64,000 bases of DNA, from positions 21,189,138-21,253,137 of the forward strand of contig NC_063057.1 of the NCBI RefSeq assembly GCF_018812025.1. The letters are read 5' to 3'. This document shows, piece by piece, positions 33,582 through 45,700 of this stretch (position 1 is the stretch's first letter; each line of letters starts with the position of its first letter). Source of the DNA: Megalobrama amblycephala. Lineage: Eukaryota > Chordata > Actinopteri > Cypriniformes > Xenocyprididae. The notes under the pieces were generated by a model. It did not search any database and was not told the DNA's origin. It was given only the letters and a program-made list of their open reading frames with translations. A program made the translations under genes and the position numbers.

Positions 33582-33746
33582 CAGGGATGGGCAACTCCGG
33601 TCCTGGAGGGCCAGTGTCCTGCAGAGTTTATCTCCATCCCTGATAAAAACTCACTTGCCTATAGCTTTCTACTAATCCTGAAGACCTTGATTAGCTGGTT
33701 CAGGTGCTGGGCAGTGGCCCTCCAGGACTGAAGTTGCCCATCCCTG
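33582..33746. mobile_element. 165-bp hAT-type MITE
   Basis: Inverted ends CAGGGATGGGCAACTCCGG and its partner (CAGGGATGGGCAACTTCAG read from the right) extend about 35 bases. A perfect 8-bp duplication CAGTAGAG lies at 33574-33581 and 33747-33754. Confidence 0.9.
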
Positions 33747-33754
33747 CAGTAGAG

Positions 33755-34413
33755 GATGATAAAAAACAAAAAGAATATTACCTGCTTCACTTATTACTAA
33801 CCAGATTGACTTTATTTCTGTCAGACGTCTACAGAAGCTCTTATTGAGAATTAACAGAACTTCAGATGTTGTTTTATTGTTTCGTTCACCATTACCATGA
33901 TGGAGATCAGTGCTCACTTTAGTTGTGCTCTTGACACTTGACTTGTAATGTTAGTTTCTCTTTGGTTGCTATAACCAAAGAGTTTTTTTTAAACTCAAAA
34001 GTGTTTTTTAAAGACATACTTGTTATGGAATGAAGAAGTAAAGAGAAGATTTAATAATGTGTTGGTTATGTTTTAATTATGACATGATCATTATGTAATG
34101 CATTAATACTGAATCTAGTGTCTAATCAATTATCAGAAATGTGTGTTTTTTATAAATAAATTTAGTTTTATATATTAACAACACTGTGACATTACAGAAA
34201 AGGATGAGGCAGGGCTGAACATTCAGTTAAGAATTTTTAAACTCATCACTTACAAAAAAAAAAATTGAAAAATTTGAACTACAGCAGCATTTACATTCAC
34301 AGAGACATCAAGAAATCATAATATGAATCTCAACAATGGTGACAATCAACAAAAATGATAAACAGATCAACTCTAAACATCACAAAACACTACTAAAAGT
34401 CAACACAAAAAAC
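33755..34413. repeat. Non-coding, part of the locus repeat cassette
   Basis: Text such as TACAGAAGCTCTTATTGAGA (33829) and TCTCAACAATGGTGACAATC (34327) recurs around the LITAF-type gene (about 39.9, 45.0, 45.5, 45.97, 48.1 and 50.7 kb, in both orientations). No gene seen. Confidence 0.55.
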
Positions 34414-34650
34414 GTCTCAGTTACGTATGTAACCCTCGTTCCCTGAAGGAGGGAACGGAGACGTACGTCAGTAGTGACCGACGAATTGGGATATCGCTAG
34501 AGAGCCCTATCAGCTTCGAGAGAACTAAAACAAGCCAATGGAGATTGGCGTGCGATATTTGCATAATGCGCACCGCCCCCAACAGGGGATATAAATAGGA
34601 AGCGGATGCAATCGCACTCTGTTTTTCGCTGAGGAGGCAACAGGTGTCCG
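34414..34650 (+). repeat. DIRS left inverted terminal repeat
   Basis: It pairs with 38905-39105. It includes AACAGGGGATATAAATAGGAA, a TATA-like word matched in the right repeat, which may serve the element's promoter. Confidence 0.8.
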
Positions 34651-34799
34651 CACAACAGTGAGGGTACAGAAACTGTGGCGACGTTCCCTCAAACGAGGGT
34701 TACATACTTAACCGAGACGTTCCCTTTCAGTCGGTCGTGTTCGACGTACATCAGTAGTGACCGACGAATTGGGATCCCAAATAAAACGCCACAGTTACG

Positions 34800-36453
34800 A
34801 AACCCCTTCCAGTGCCCAGCGCAAGCCCTGGCCACCCGTCGCACCAAAGGGACGGTGAAGGGGGCGAGCTCACACCGAGAGAGTTTACTGCTGTTCCGAA
34901 ATACCCACTAAGTAAACTAGACTACACTAGGGAAGCGAACCCGTAGGGGACGCTGCGGAGATCACTACCTACCCGTAGGGAGGAATTACATGGGGTATAG
35001 CGTATGGACTGGCCAGGTGGGCAGAACGCATATGAAGTCCCTGGGATGACCCCACCTAGGTAGGGGGAGACACATCTGACAGGTGACAGCAGAGCTGGCT
35101 CTGCTAAGGGAAAGACACGGGCTTAACATAGGGAGTTTGACTGCGGACAATACACGTATGGGACCGTTCACATAGAGAGGTCGCAACATACGGAACCCAG
35201 CCAACCATCGACGTCAGAGACGGATGTTGGCCTGGCCCCAGACACTCCGCAATGTCCGAGCCAAAAGGGGAGGCGGAGGAACTCGACAGGGTTCGCCAAG
35301 CGGGGAACGCGACTGGAGTCAAAGATGCACGTATCCGGCCCAGGGGGCGGGAGTGGCATTGCAAGTCGACACTTAGAGCAGGCTCAACGCATCTACTGGC
35401 TACTAGAAGCGAGTACACAGGAAGATACTGGCTCCACACGTAGGCTATTGAATCTCGCGAACGTGTTAGGTGTCGCCCAGCCCACAGCTCTACAGATATC
35501 TGTCAGCGAGGCGCCATGAGCCAGCGCAAAGGAAGAGGCCACTCCTCAGGGCCGGGGTCTCAAGATAACGTGAGAGTAACCAGACCCGAACTCCAGGCAC
35601 GATTCGTCGACCGAAAATGCGTGCAAGTCCCCTACCCTCTCAAGCGAGGCCAATGCAACCAGGAGGATGGTCTTAAGGGACAGTTCTTTTAACTCAACTG
35701 ATTGCAAAGGCTCGAATGGATGACGCCGAAGAGATGTAAGCACTAAGGCGAGATCCCAAAAGGGTTTAGAGGAAGGGCGAGGTGGATTTAGTCTCCTCAC
35801 CCCCCTCAGGAACCTGACGACCAGATCGTGCTTCCCCAAGGATTTCCCATCAACTGCATCGTGTTGTGCAGCAATAGCGGCAGCATACACTTTGAGAGTG
35901 GAGGGGGACAGCCTACGCTCCAGACCCTCTTGCAGGAAGGAAAGCACGGATCTGACCGAGCATGATCGGGGGTCCTCTCGGTGAGAGGAGCACCATTCAA
36001 CGAATAGGTTCCACTTCAACGCATAGAGGTTCCTAGTCGAAGGAGTTCTAGTGGAGGGGATGGTGTCTGCAACCGCTTGCGGGAGATCACTTAGAACCTC
36101 CGCGTCCCGTCCAAGGACCATACGTGGAGGTTCCACAGGTCGGGACACGGGTGCCATAGGGTGCCCCGTCTCTGAGTCAGGGGGTCCTTCCTCAGAGGAA
36201 TTGGCCAGGGAGGGGCTGTCGTGAGGAGCATTAGGTCCGAAAACCAGGTCCGAGTGGGCCAGTATGGAGCCACCAACAAGACCTGCTCCTCGTCGTCCCT
36301 GACCTTGCACAGGAGCTGTGCGAGAAGGCTCACTGGGGGAAACGCATATCTGTGTAGGCCCCGGGGCCAGCTGTGTGCCAGGGCATCTGTGCCGAGCATG
36401 CCGCCGGTCAGGGAAAAAGAACCACTGGCAGTGGGCAGTTTCTGGGGAGGCAA
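34800..36453 (-). pseudogene. DIRS tyrosine recombinase, probably inactive
   Basis: The frame 37018-35546 ends with the N-terminal part of the recombinase: TRNLYALKWNLFVEWCSSH (SAM-like core-binding part), SVLSFLQEGLERRLSPSTLK and LASLERVGDLHAFSVDE, where the R of ERVGDL fits the first catalytic Arg. After a shift near 35545 the catalytic end continues LAHGASLTDICRAVGWATPN and TFARFNSLRVEP. Tyrosine recombinases have the nucleophilic Tyr in this last string; here codon 35447-35449 gives Asn. Together with the frameshift this argues for a dead enzyme. Confidence 0.7.
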
Positions 36454-36489
36454 ACAGATCTATCTGGGCCTCGCCGACGTGCTGCCAGA

Positions 36490-37320
36490 TCAGCTGGACC
36501 GCCTGGGGATGGAGCCACCACTTGCCGCAAGCGGAGGCTGCCGTGAGAGCTCGTCGGCTGCATGGTTGAGCACACCTGGGACATGAATGGCACGAAGCGA
36601 CCTCAGATGCTTCTGACTCCATAGCAAGAGATGGGGGGCGATTTGCGATATGCGACGGGAGCGTAGACCAGCCTGATGGTTGATGTACGCAACGGCTGCA
36701 GTGCTGTCCGAGCGGACCAGTACGTGCTTGTGTGACAGCAGCTCCTTGAAGTGGCACAGTGCAAGATGTACTGCTAGCAACTCCAGGCAATTGATATGCC
36801 AATGCAGTTGAGGCCCCGTCCAAAGGCCCAACACTGCATGGCCGTTGTACGTGGCCCCCCCATCTGGTGGCAGAGGCATCTGCGGAGACCACAGCGTGCC
36901 TGGGCACCTGTTCGAGGGGCACTCCGCCCGCCGGAATGAGGGGTCCGACCACCGGATGAGGGTGCGACGGCAGCTCGTTGTCACGGGGACACGGAGCGTA
37001 CCGTGCTGCCACGCCCATCTCGGGACCCGGCCGCGGAGCCAGTGTTGAAGCGGCCTCATATGGAGCAATCTGAGCGGTGTGACCATGGCTGCAGATGCCA
37101 TATGCCCCAGGAGCCTTTGAAAGTCTTTCAGTGGGGCCACTGTCCTGCGCTTGAGTGTACTCAGGCAGTTCAACACCGACTGGACGCGCTCCTCAGTGAG
37201 GCGCGCAGTCCGGGCGACCGAGTTTAGCTCGAGACCGAGATAAGAGATCCTCTGCCCAGGGGGCGAGTTTGCTCTTGTCCCAGTTGACCTGAAGACCCAA
37301 CCGGCTGAGGTGAGCTAGAA
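36490..37320 (-). pseudogene. DIRS reverse transcriptase C-terminus and RNase H
   Basis: The frame ending at 36490 has KDFQRLLGHMASAAMVTPLR, then HINCLELLAVHLAL (RNase H Glu), VRSDSTAAVAYINHQAG (RNase H Asp) and HVPGVLNHAADELSRQP. Order and wording match DIRS1 polymerases. A competing frame (37018-35546) carries a parallel reading until a one-base shift. Residues around 36.9 kb reading PPDGGATYNGHAV show a small loss in the usual GWG segment. Confidence 0.8.
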
Positions 37321-38304
37321 CCATGTCCCTGTGTTCGCGAACTGGCCAGGATCAACCAATCGTCGAGGTAGTTGGGAACGCCCTGTTCCTTGAGGGGAAC
37401 AAAGGCCGCCTACGCAACCTTTGTAAAGACGCGGGGCGACAGGGCCAGCCCGAAGGGTAGGACTTTGTACAGATATGCTCGACCCTCGAACACAAACCGT
37501 AGGAAGGGTCTTTGGTGAGGCAGAATCGAGACATGAAAGTACGCGTCCTTCAGGTCGATTGCTGCAAACCAATCCTGGGGACGGACGCATTCGAGAATGC
37601 GCTTCTGCATGAGCATCTTGAACGGCAGCCTGAAGGTACCGGTTCAAGATGCGCAGATCCAGGATTGGCCGTAGCCCACCGCCCTTTAGGGTACAATGAA
37701 GTAGGGGCTATAAAACCCCGAATTCATATCGGCTGGAGGGACCAGCTCAATTGCATCCTTCTCCAGGAGGACAGCAATCTCCGCCCGGGGAACAGGTGCG
37801 TTGTCCAGTGACACCTGAGTGTAATGGACACCCCTGAAAACCAGGGGACACCGGGTGAACTAAATCAGGTAACCGAGTCGATAGTACGAATGAGCCAGTG
37901 GGACGGGCTGGAAGCGCGCTGTCAACACTTCCAGATACCGAGCCAACAGGACCAAAAGCACCACAGACGTACCGGGGGTGGGGCAGCGAGGCAGAGTACA
38001 GGGACTCGGACGGCATGGTTGCGGCCCAGAGTGTGGTCAGACTCTGCGAGGTAGCAGTGTGAATGGGAGACGGCACATGGGGTGCGGCCTGAACCATCAC
38101 ACTGGAACCTGCTGGTGAAGTGAGAGGGGGCTGAGAGTGGCGAGGCGGGGCCTTGCACACTGCGAGCCACACCCTCTTGGGACCTGGAGGATCAGATAAC
38201 AGTTCTACTTCGTGGGTACCGCTGGACTCCGGAGAGCCAGCGGTGGAACAGACCAAAATTCTCCACCCGGCCCTCCTCCGGGGAGGGAGCGATGCGAGCA
38301 TCAC
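37315..38304 (-). pseudogene. DIRS N-terminal region and reverse transcriptase fingers/palm
   Basis: Minus-strand frames at 38304-37747 and 37647-37315 overlap with shifts. One frame gives APVLRAEIAVLLEKDAIEL and GGGLRPILDLRILNRYLQ. Another gives MQKRILECVRPQDWFAAIDL and KDAYFHVSILPHQRPFLRF, then VLPFGLALSPRVFTKVA. These are DIRS reverse transcriptase blocks; the D in AAIDLKDAYF is a palm aspartate. Frame breaks near 37700, 37640 and 37420 disable it. Confidence 0.8.
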
Positions 38305-38904
38305 CCCCCCGAAGAACTGTTTACCTCAGCTCCAGGTCACCATTTCTCCAGGAAAGCTTCTCGCTTGCCAACTGGGTTGGCTGCGCTGAGCAGGCTGGGT
38401 TTTAGGCCAGCTTGTGAGATGAGAGCATCGAGAAAGCGTACTTTGACGACGACACACCTCTACAAGAGGGGTGTTTCCGGGCCACCATGGTGGATATTGT
38501 CTGGCCAGGGGCCTGCGCTATGACTTGCCTCAAGCCTAGCTCAACCCCGACTCAGAACTACCCAAATGCAATGAGTGCTTTGGCCTTCCACGGACTTGCC
38601 GGGGGCCAAGACCCATGCAGCGCAGAGGTGGTGTGCCCGTAGTACTGCCACCCCACCACAGGGTAGTGAGAGAGAAAAAACTTAATGCAGATTATGGCAA
38701 ATAATGGCAAATCGCAAACCAAACGGGGCAAATAATGCTGTGAAAACAGCAGTTGAGAGCTGTATAACAGCTCAAAAAGCTCACTCTGGGAAAGCTTGCG
38801 GCCTCACTGTACGGTGCCATAAAGCCAGCACTGTAGAACGAAAGCTCTTCAAAGACTTGAGAAGTCACTCTTAGTCTAATAGCAGGAACACATAGGTTGG
38901 CTCC

Positions 38905-39105
38905 GAAGTGAAAGACAGAGTGCGATTGCATCCATTTCCTATTTATATCCCCTGTTGGGGGCGGTGTACATTATGCAAATATCGCACGCCAATCTCCATT
39001 GGCTTGTTTTAGTTCTCTCGAAGCTGATAGGGCTCTCTAGCGATATCCCGATTTGTCGGTCACTACTGACGTACGTCGAACGTGACCGACTGAAAGGGAA
39101 CAAAG
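38905..39105 (-). repeat. DIRS right inverted terminal repeat
   Basis: Inverse of the left repeat. Read on the minus strand it precedes the coding part and has GGGATATAAATAGGAAATG, a TATA-box candidate upstream of the element's transcript. Confidence 0.75.
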
Positions 39106-39137
39106 TGTTGGAGTTGATCAGATAATTAATTAATTAA

Positions 39138-39709
39138 AGGATTAGTCCACTTTTAAATAAACTTTTCCAGATAATTTACTCACCCCCATGTCATCCAAGA
39201 TGTTCATGTCTTTCTTTCTTCAGTCGAAAAGAAATTAAAGTTTTTGATGAAAACATTCCAGGATTTTTCTCCTTATAGTGGACTTCAATGGACACCAAAT
39301 GGTTGAAGGTCATAATTAGTTTCACTGCAGCTTCACATTGTTCTACACAATCCAAGATGAGGAATAAGGGTCTTATCTAGTGAAACCATCACTCATTTTC
39401 TGAAAATGATTGAAAATTATATACATTTTAACCATAAATGCTCATCTTGAAATAGCTCTCTTCTTCTTCTTTATTAGAATTCCAGCAGTGTAGATGCTGC
39501 TAAGCTTATTAATGCCCTTTGAACTAATTGTTATATACTAGCATATTGCATATAAAAATTAGTTCAAACTTTGACCCGTGGAGGGCTGAAATGTTTTCAT
39601 CAAAAACTTTAATTTCTTTTTGACTGAAGAAAGAAAGACATGAACATCTTGGATGACATGGGGGTGAGTAAATTATCAGCAAAGGTTTATTTAAAAGTGG
39701 ACTAATCCT
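39138..39709. mobile_element. TTAA foldback MITE of the AGGATTAGT(T/C)CACTT family
   Basis: TTAA at 39134-39137 and 39710-39713. Very long inverted ends of about 100 bases each, including CACCCCCATGTCATCC and its inverse, GAAGAAAGAAAGACATGAAC. At 572 bp it lies immediately right of the DIRS element and has no coding content. Confidence 0.9.
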
Positions 39710-39713
39710 TTAA

Positions 39714-39960
39714 GTGATGATTGAGCATTATTGAAGATAGCTGCTGTTTATGAGCAGAATCAATGAAGGAAAGAGAAACAACAAGAACAGAAACAATCGA
39801 AACACTAGAACTACAACTGACTTCAGCCACAGCCTCAGATAAAAGAAGACATTAAATCTCTCAAGATCTAAGCAGAGGAGGATTAAACAACTCCATGTAC
39901 AGAAGCTCTTATTGAGAATTAAGAGAGAGAGTTTTGTTGTTGATTTATTGAAATTTGCTT
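39714..39960 (+). repeat. Locus repeat cassette, plus copy
   Basis: It contains AACTACAACTGACTTCAGCC, ATTAAATCTCTCAAGATCT and GAAGCTCTTATTGAGAATTA. Further copies are at 44840-45070 (+), 45960-46140 (-) and 50700-50900 (-), with partial ones near 14.6 and 55.5 kb. Confidence 0.75.
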
Positions 39961-42010
39961 GGGTTTTTAGTTGGGTAGTTTGACTTGCCTTTGTAATGGT
40001 AGAGTTTCTCTGGCTGCTGAAACTGAGTTTGTTATAGCAAGAGAAAACACAATCTGATGATGTGGCTGCTTCATGATAAGAAGATAATCATTATGTAGAG
40101 GCTTAATAACCTTCCCATAACCAAAACACAGTTTGGAAAACTATTTTAAAGCCAGCTTTGTTAGCTGGGTCTTTAATTACATCACTAAGGATTTATATTT
40201 CAATCAGCTTCATGACTCACAAACACACAGATTTTCGTGTTGAAAGTTTGAACATTTCTGTGAATGAGACTTCCTTGTCAGAAAAAAGTGCAGTTCAACC
40301 TGTTCTCAAGAACTTCTTAGAATGTTTTGCTCTTTTTAAAAAAATCAGCTGTAGAAAATGTCTCTATTCATTTTTGGCATAAACATTATTGTGAACAAGA
40401 AAAAAGCTGATGAATAAATTAATGAAAATATGAAAATCTCTTACAGTTATGTCTGATTAAAACTTTAGTGAGTGTGTGAGAGAAACGAGTAATGATATGA
40501 GATAAAGTAGTATTAGGCAGCAGCTGTCAAGGAAAATAGTTTCAATTTGACATGAAAACAAGTCAGAGAGCATTCTTAAGCCGTACTGAGAAAAAATGTC
40601 TTTCGCTTTCTCTCCTTTTGAAGGATTTAACTGATTTATGTGTGTTACTGAAAACAGGCATTTATTTTTCTTAAAGGCAGTTGTGAAAACCTATACTGAC
40701 AAGCTGCACAGAACATCCCGTAGAAATGAAATGGTAAATCCTCAAAATCCTCAATTAAAAAAAACTTGTTTAACAAAAAATGCTTCCCGTTTAACAAAAA
40801 TATTTTTTTTTTCTAACTATGGGCCCCAAGAGAAATATTAAGAAAATAATCTAGATTCATCTCTCATTGTCTCTAAGAGAATATGGGCCGTTATTGCAGC
40901 ATCGGATGCCAAAAGCTCAGTCAGTTTTTACTTTCAGTTTCTGTAGTGAATAATTGACTGGAGATTGAGACTTCTTCACCTGCATAAATCTCGCGCAAAG
41001 TTTGCACATTGTTTGTGTGATATCAACTGGCTCACCTTCATGGTTTAAAATGGAAATATTTGCAATATTGCGATGTGGCATTTTTCTTTATCACCAGTTG
41101 CTTGCAAAAACGATGGACACTGATTCACATATCATGCGTGTCATATCTGTGATAATAAAATTAAGTCAATTAATAAAGTAAATAGACAACAAGCAAACTC
41201 AAAATTGTTTGCTTAAAATGTATGCAAATAATTTGCTGATGCAGGTTCAAAAAGACCTTTTGTACCTGCAAAAAAACAAACAAACAAACAAAAAAAAAAC
41301 TTCCCCCCCAACTTGAGAGTCAAATGTCACAATATAATCAGGATATAAAAAGGATAAAACTTTATGAATATTACAGGTAATGCTATTTTTTGTCTTCATT
41401 TCTAAATATTTTATATGGATCAGTATATAAACATATATGATCAATGCATATGTTGCAGTATATTAAAAAATATAAGCACTAGTTTCCCATACATGGAAAT
41501 GCATTATCTGATATATCACATTATATTTTGCAGTATATTCACATCTATTTTTGTTCCATAAGGGATAATTTAGCGCTGAAGACCCATGATGTTATGAGAT
41601 TTTGGATTAAACAGTAGACGATTAATTGTAATAATAAAAAATAATAGATAAATAAAACATATCGAAAGTATTAATGTGCTACCTTGCTTAAACATTAGAT
41701 GGCATACTAGCTTGTAACCAGCAACATTACCTGTCCTCACTGCCTGGAAGAATATCTTGCTCAATCCTCGCTATTATTGTACTTCACTCACAAAAGATTT
41801 ATTATACATAGAAGCATCATTATCTCAGCCCTTTGACTGACATATTCAGATCATGGTCCTGTATGATAGCAGAATAAATCACCAATCCCACAAAGACAAC
41901 AAAAACACTGTTGTCTCCACATTATACATTATGCATAAGCTCTCTTACTTCTGAATTCAACATAAAAATTGTATATTGTGAATTCTATTGTTTATATCAA
42001 GCATTTAAAA
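39961..42010. other. Upstream region of the LITAF-type gene; no gene seen
   Basis: AT-rich with a short (CAAA)n run near 41275. Frames at 40158, 40638 and 41247 are short and lack domains. Apart from the cassette copy at its start it has little obvious repeat content, so it may hold real upstream regulatory DNA. Confidence 0.4.
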
Positions 42011-42013
42011 GAG

Positions 42014-42020
42014 TATAAAA
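42014..42020 (+). promoter_or_regulatory. TATA-box candidate of the LITAF-type gene
   Basis: TATAAAA within GAGTATAAAAGTTGAC. A start about 30 bases downstream would give a 5' UTR exon ending at the donor at 42261. AT-rich surroundings make chance occurrence possible. Confidence 0.4.
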
Positions 42021-42044
42021 GTTGACAATCTGAGACAGCAAAAG

Positions 42045-42260
42045 TGGATAAGCTGACAGATATAAGTGGAACTATTTTGTATGAAATCATGTGGAATTTT
42101 TGAAAAGACATTAGCATCAGCCCTCATAACTATAATTCAGCTCCACCCCTTAAATCCGCCAAATCAGTGCTTATTCTCGAAGTCTCATTATACTATCCCA
42201 GTGTCTCTAGAGGAAAGAGCATCAGAATTTCAGCTCTCCTTCGACTGGAGAAACACACAG
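42045..42260 (+). other. Candidate non-coding first exon of the LITAF-type gene
   Basis: The segment ends in a strong donor, ACACACAG|GTATGCG at 42261. The next good acceptor is TTTTTCTCATTCACAG ending at 42625, 11 bases before the start codon. A 5' UTR intron here is typical of LITAF-family genes, but the exon start is a guess. Confidence 0.4.
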
Positions 42261-42635
42261 GTATGCGTCATATCATTTGTTTAGGCATTTCAGGTTGAAA
42301 TAGATGAGGATCATTCTTTACTTTAGATTGTGTGTTTCCACTTTCACATTCAGATTGGATGGATGGACTAAATTTAAGATTTATGTATTTGAATTCCATA
42401 TACATTTTTAATGTAACATTTTCACAGTTTTAACAGTCTAATAAACTTAATGTGATGCATGTTTGTCAGTCATACATAAATGAAACATGTAAAATTTCTG
42501 CAACTTTCTTAAATTTCGACATCAAAGGCAGCAATCAGTGTATTTGTTATTTTTATTATTGCTTTGTCAGTGTTGAATGTAGAACTGTCACACCATTGAA
42601 GCACTTATGTTTTTCTCATTCACAGATTGCTGATA

Positions 42636-42789
42636 ATGGAAAAAGAACCAGACCCCCCTCCATATCCTGGACCGCCATTGGTCCAGACCAACATTCCCTA
42701 CCAGATGCCGCAGAGTATCATTGTTTATCAACCGGTGAACACACAAGAGCTGGCCATGTCCACCATCACTCCGACTGCGCCTGCCGCGG
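42636..42789 (+). CDS. LITAF-type gene, coding exon 1 (PPPY and PTAP)
   Basis: Codes for [14 protein letters not shown], then [12 protein letters not shown] and a [20 protein letters not shown] end. The donor is GCG|GTGAGC in phase 1. It contains in one exon both modules that later occur as separate K and P exons, so it is a likely source of the copies. Confidence 0.75.
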
Positions 42790-45700
42790 GTGAGCAGCAA
42801 AGTCCTAGATTACCCAGACTCTGCATTCAAATACTAGAAGGTTTCAGCAAGCACAATATACATCTGTATAGAACAGCAGGTTAGAGGTTTATGATCACAT
42901 TATTATTCATTTTCATCAGTATTACCTCTTTTTCTATGTATTTGTAGCAGCAGTAGTTAGTCAACCACATCTGACTGATGCCTCATTGGTCCAGACCAAC
43001 ATCCCCAACAAGACGCCGCAGGATGTCAGTGTTTCTCAACCGGTCGATCGCGGCCCAAAAAAGAAAAAGAAAAAAGGTAATTGTACATGTTATTCTGATG
43101 CAAAACTTTTATATTGAAAGCTGATGACACTTCTGTTAGACATACAGTAATTAAAGTAAAGAGTGCCTGAAAAAAAATGTGTTGTCTTGATACAGTAAGC
43201 TATCTGCTGTCAGATTAGATGTTATCAGGCTATATTTCAGTGTCATTATTTTAACTTTATTATTTTTAATCTTGTTACCAGTGGTGTAATGTAACAAAGT
43301 AATAACACTTAGTAACAGTTCTTAAGTATTTTTTGGGAGATTTTAGACAACTTTTACTTTTACTCCACTATATTTCCTAATTAAAATGTATACTTTTACT
43401 CCGATACTTTTTCCCAAAGCATTTTCGTTACTTACTAGTAGGAAAAACACAGACTGCAAGCAAGCATGTGCAAACAAGTGCTCGCACAACCGTGGTTGAT
43501 TTCATTTTCTGGGTTGCGTCCATTGCTGGAGCGGCTGAGAAGAGTCCGCTGGCATTATACAGTAAGAGAGCGGCCTCTAGAGGCGAAATAAAAACTATCA
43601 CTGATGCCTCGTAGAGTTTGTTTTGACACGTGACGTGAGGCTGCGTGCTGCACAGAGCGGGACACTTCAAAACCGGGTTCTTCTTTACCTCTCTCACCAA
43701 GGCTCTTCTCCCCCGATAGCTCAGTTTGGCCTGACGGCCAGCTCTAGGAAGGGTTCTGGTCGTGCCAAACGTCTTCCATTTAAGGATTATGGAGGCCACT
43801 GTGCTCTTAGGAACCTTAAGTGCAGCAGAATTTTTTTTGTAACCTTGGCCAGATCTGTTCCTTGCCACAATTCTGTCTCTGAGCTCTTCAGGCAGTTCCT
43901 TTGACCTCATGATTCTCATTTGCTCTGACATGCACTGTGAGCTGTAAGGTCTTATATAGACAGGTGTGTGGCTTTTCTAATCAAGTCCGAATCAGTATAA
44001 TCAAACACAGCTGGACTCAAATGAAGGTGTAGAACCATCTCAAGGATGATCAGAAGAAATGGGCAGCACCTGAGTTAAATATATGAGTGTCACAGCAAAG
44101 GGTCTGAATACTTAGGACCATGTGATATTTCAGTTTTTCTTTTTTAATAAATCTGCAAAAATGTCAACAATTCTGTTTTTCTGTCAATATGGGGTGCTGT
44201 GTGTACATTGATGAGGGAAAAAAATGAACTTTTTAGCAAATGGCTGCAATATAACAAAGAGTGAAAAATTTACTTTCCATACCCACTGTATATTTTTACA
44301 TAACATATAAAGAAATCTCACTGGAAGAGGTTGATTTTATGATATGCCGTCTGAGATGACTAAAACTACACTTTGTAGACTTAATTATTTAAAAAATAAT
44401 GTATGCATTGGAAACACTTTTTATGCTTTATTTCTAAATTTAATAAACATGCTTTGACAAATAATTTTAAAAAGTCATAATTGAAAATGAAATAAAAGTT
44501 ATGTTATGGCATGCTAAGTCATAATTATAAGATCGTTAAGTTGAATTTATGACAAAAGGGGCATATTTATGACATAAAAAGGCTACAACATACTAATTCA
44601 TACCCAGATAGCAACAATGTCTCGGCCCAGATCCAGCCAATGATCTGGCCCACATGCTGCATGGAATGATGGCCCTTGGGTGGCCCACTCCTTTTGCCAG
44701 ATCTGGGACACAAGCAGGCCACAGCAATGCCACATGTCAGCCAAGAGCAAAGAAATAAACCAGAAATGAAACTTATTTGAGCAACAAAATCTGTGTATGT
44801 TAAGTATAAAGTCATCTAAGCATTAATAAGCCTGTTAAGAAGCAGAATCACTGAAGGAAAGAAGAGAACAGAGAAAGAGAGACGAGCAGAAACACAAGAA
44901 CTACAACTGACTTCAGTCACAGCCTTAGATGAAATCAACTGAAGATAAAAGACATTAAATCTTTCAAGATCTGATCAAACAACTCCACAAGCAGCATTAC
45001 CAGCTTCACTTATTACTAACCAGACTGACTTTATTTATGTCAAACCTCTACAAAAGTTGTTATTGAGAATTAACTCTAATTCATTTGAAGTCAGCATAAA
45101 AGTGAATAGTGGTTCCATTAGTTGGGCTCTTAACTCTTATTATTTTGTCATTTTGTCTGCTGTGATTGTGTGTTTGTTAAACACATTTGAAGTAACAAAG
45201 GAAGCTAAAGTGAAATGAGATCAAGTGATGATGGTTACCTGTAGATGGTTTTAAAATCATCAGGAATACCCTGATGTCATTTGAATCTAATCGAATCGAA
45301 TACTTTTGATGCATTAACATATTTACGTTACAAACCCTGTGTCACTGCAACATGAGACCCAGCAGTAATATAAAAATCAGTTAGAAAACTACAAAAACAT
45401 GAGCAAAAAATGTCAACAATGACATGCAGACACATACAGACATCAACAATCAATGTATGAATCTCAACAACAGTGACAATCAAAAGTGCCATGCTGCAAT
45501 GCATGCTGGGTACTAGCTTAGTACATAGTAGTGCATGGCACCATTGTTGAGATTCATTGGCCGATTATTAATTTATGTTTGTGAGTAAATCTCACCGTAG
45601 TTGCTTAGTGCTTAGTGTACAATCTGTTTTAAAACTCTTTCAGATTTTCTGATTAAAACTGTGAAGAATCTTTAGGTGAATCACAATAAAACAACATTAA

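Larger units (their letters stand above)
34414..39105 (-). mobile_element. DIRS1-type tyrosine-recombinase retrotransposon
   Basis: Inverted terminal repeats (about 34460-34640 and 38915-39090) share ACGTACGTCAGTAGTGACCG, TATCGCTAGAGAGCCCTATC and ATATTTGCATAATG-like text. A third copy of the outer word (TTCGACGTACATCAGTAGTG) lies at 34740-34760, as expected for an internal complementary region. Between them the minus strand encodes reverse transcriptase, RNase H and a tyrosine recombinase in broken frames. GC content is clearly higher than in the surroundings. DIRS elements integrate through the recombinase and make no target duplication; none is seen. Confidence 0.85.

Noticed and set aside
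36221..36586. Plus-strand frames across 34.7-38.5 kb
   Set aside because: They are shadows opposite the GC-rich DIRS coding strand and contain no domain.
35546..37018. 490-residue minus-strand frame as one intact gene
   Set aside because: Its first two thirds mix true and shadow reading of the DIRS polymerase across a frameshift; it is part of a broken retroelement.
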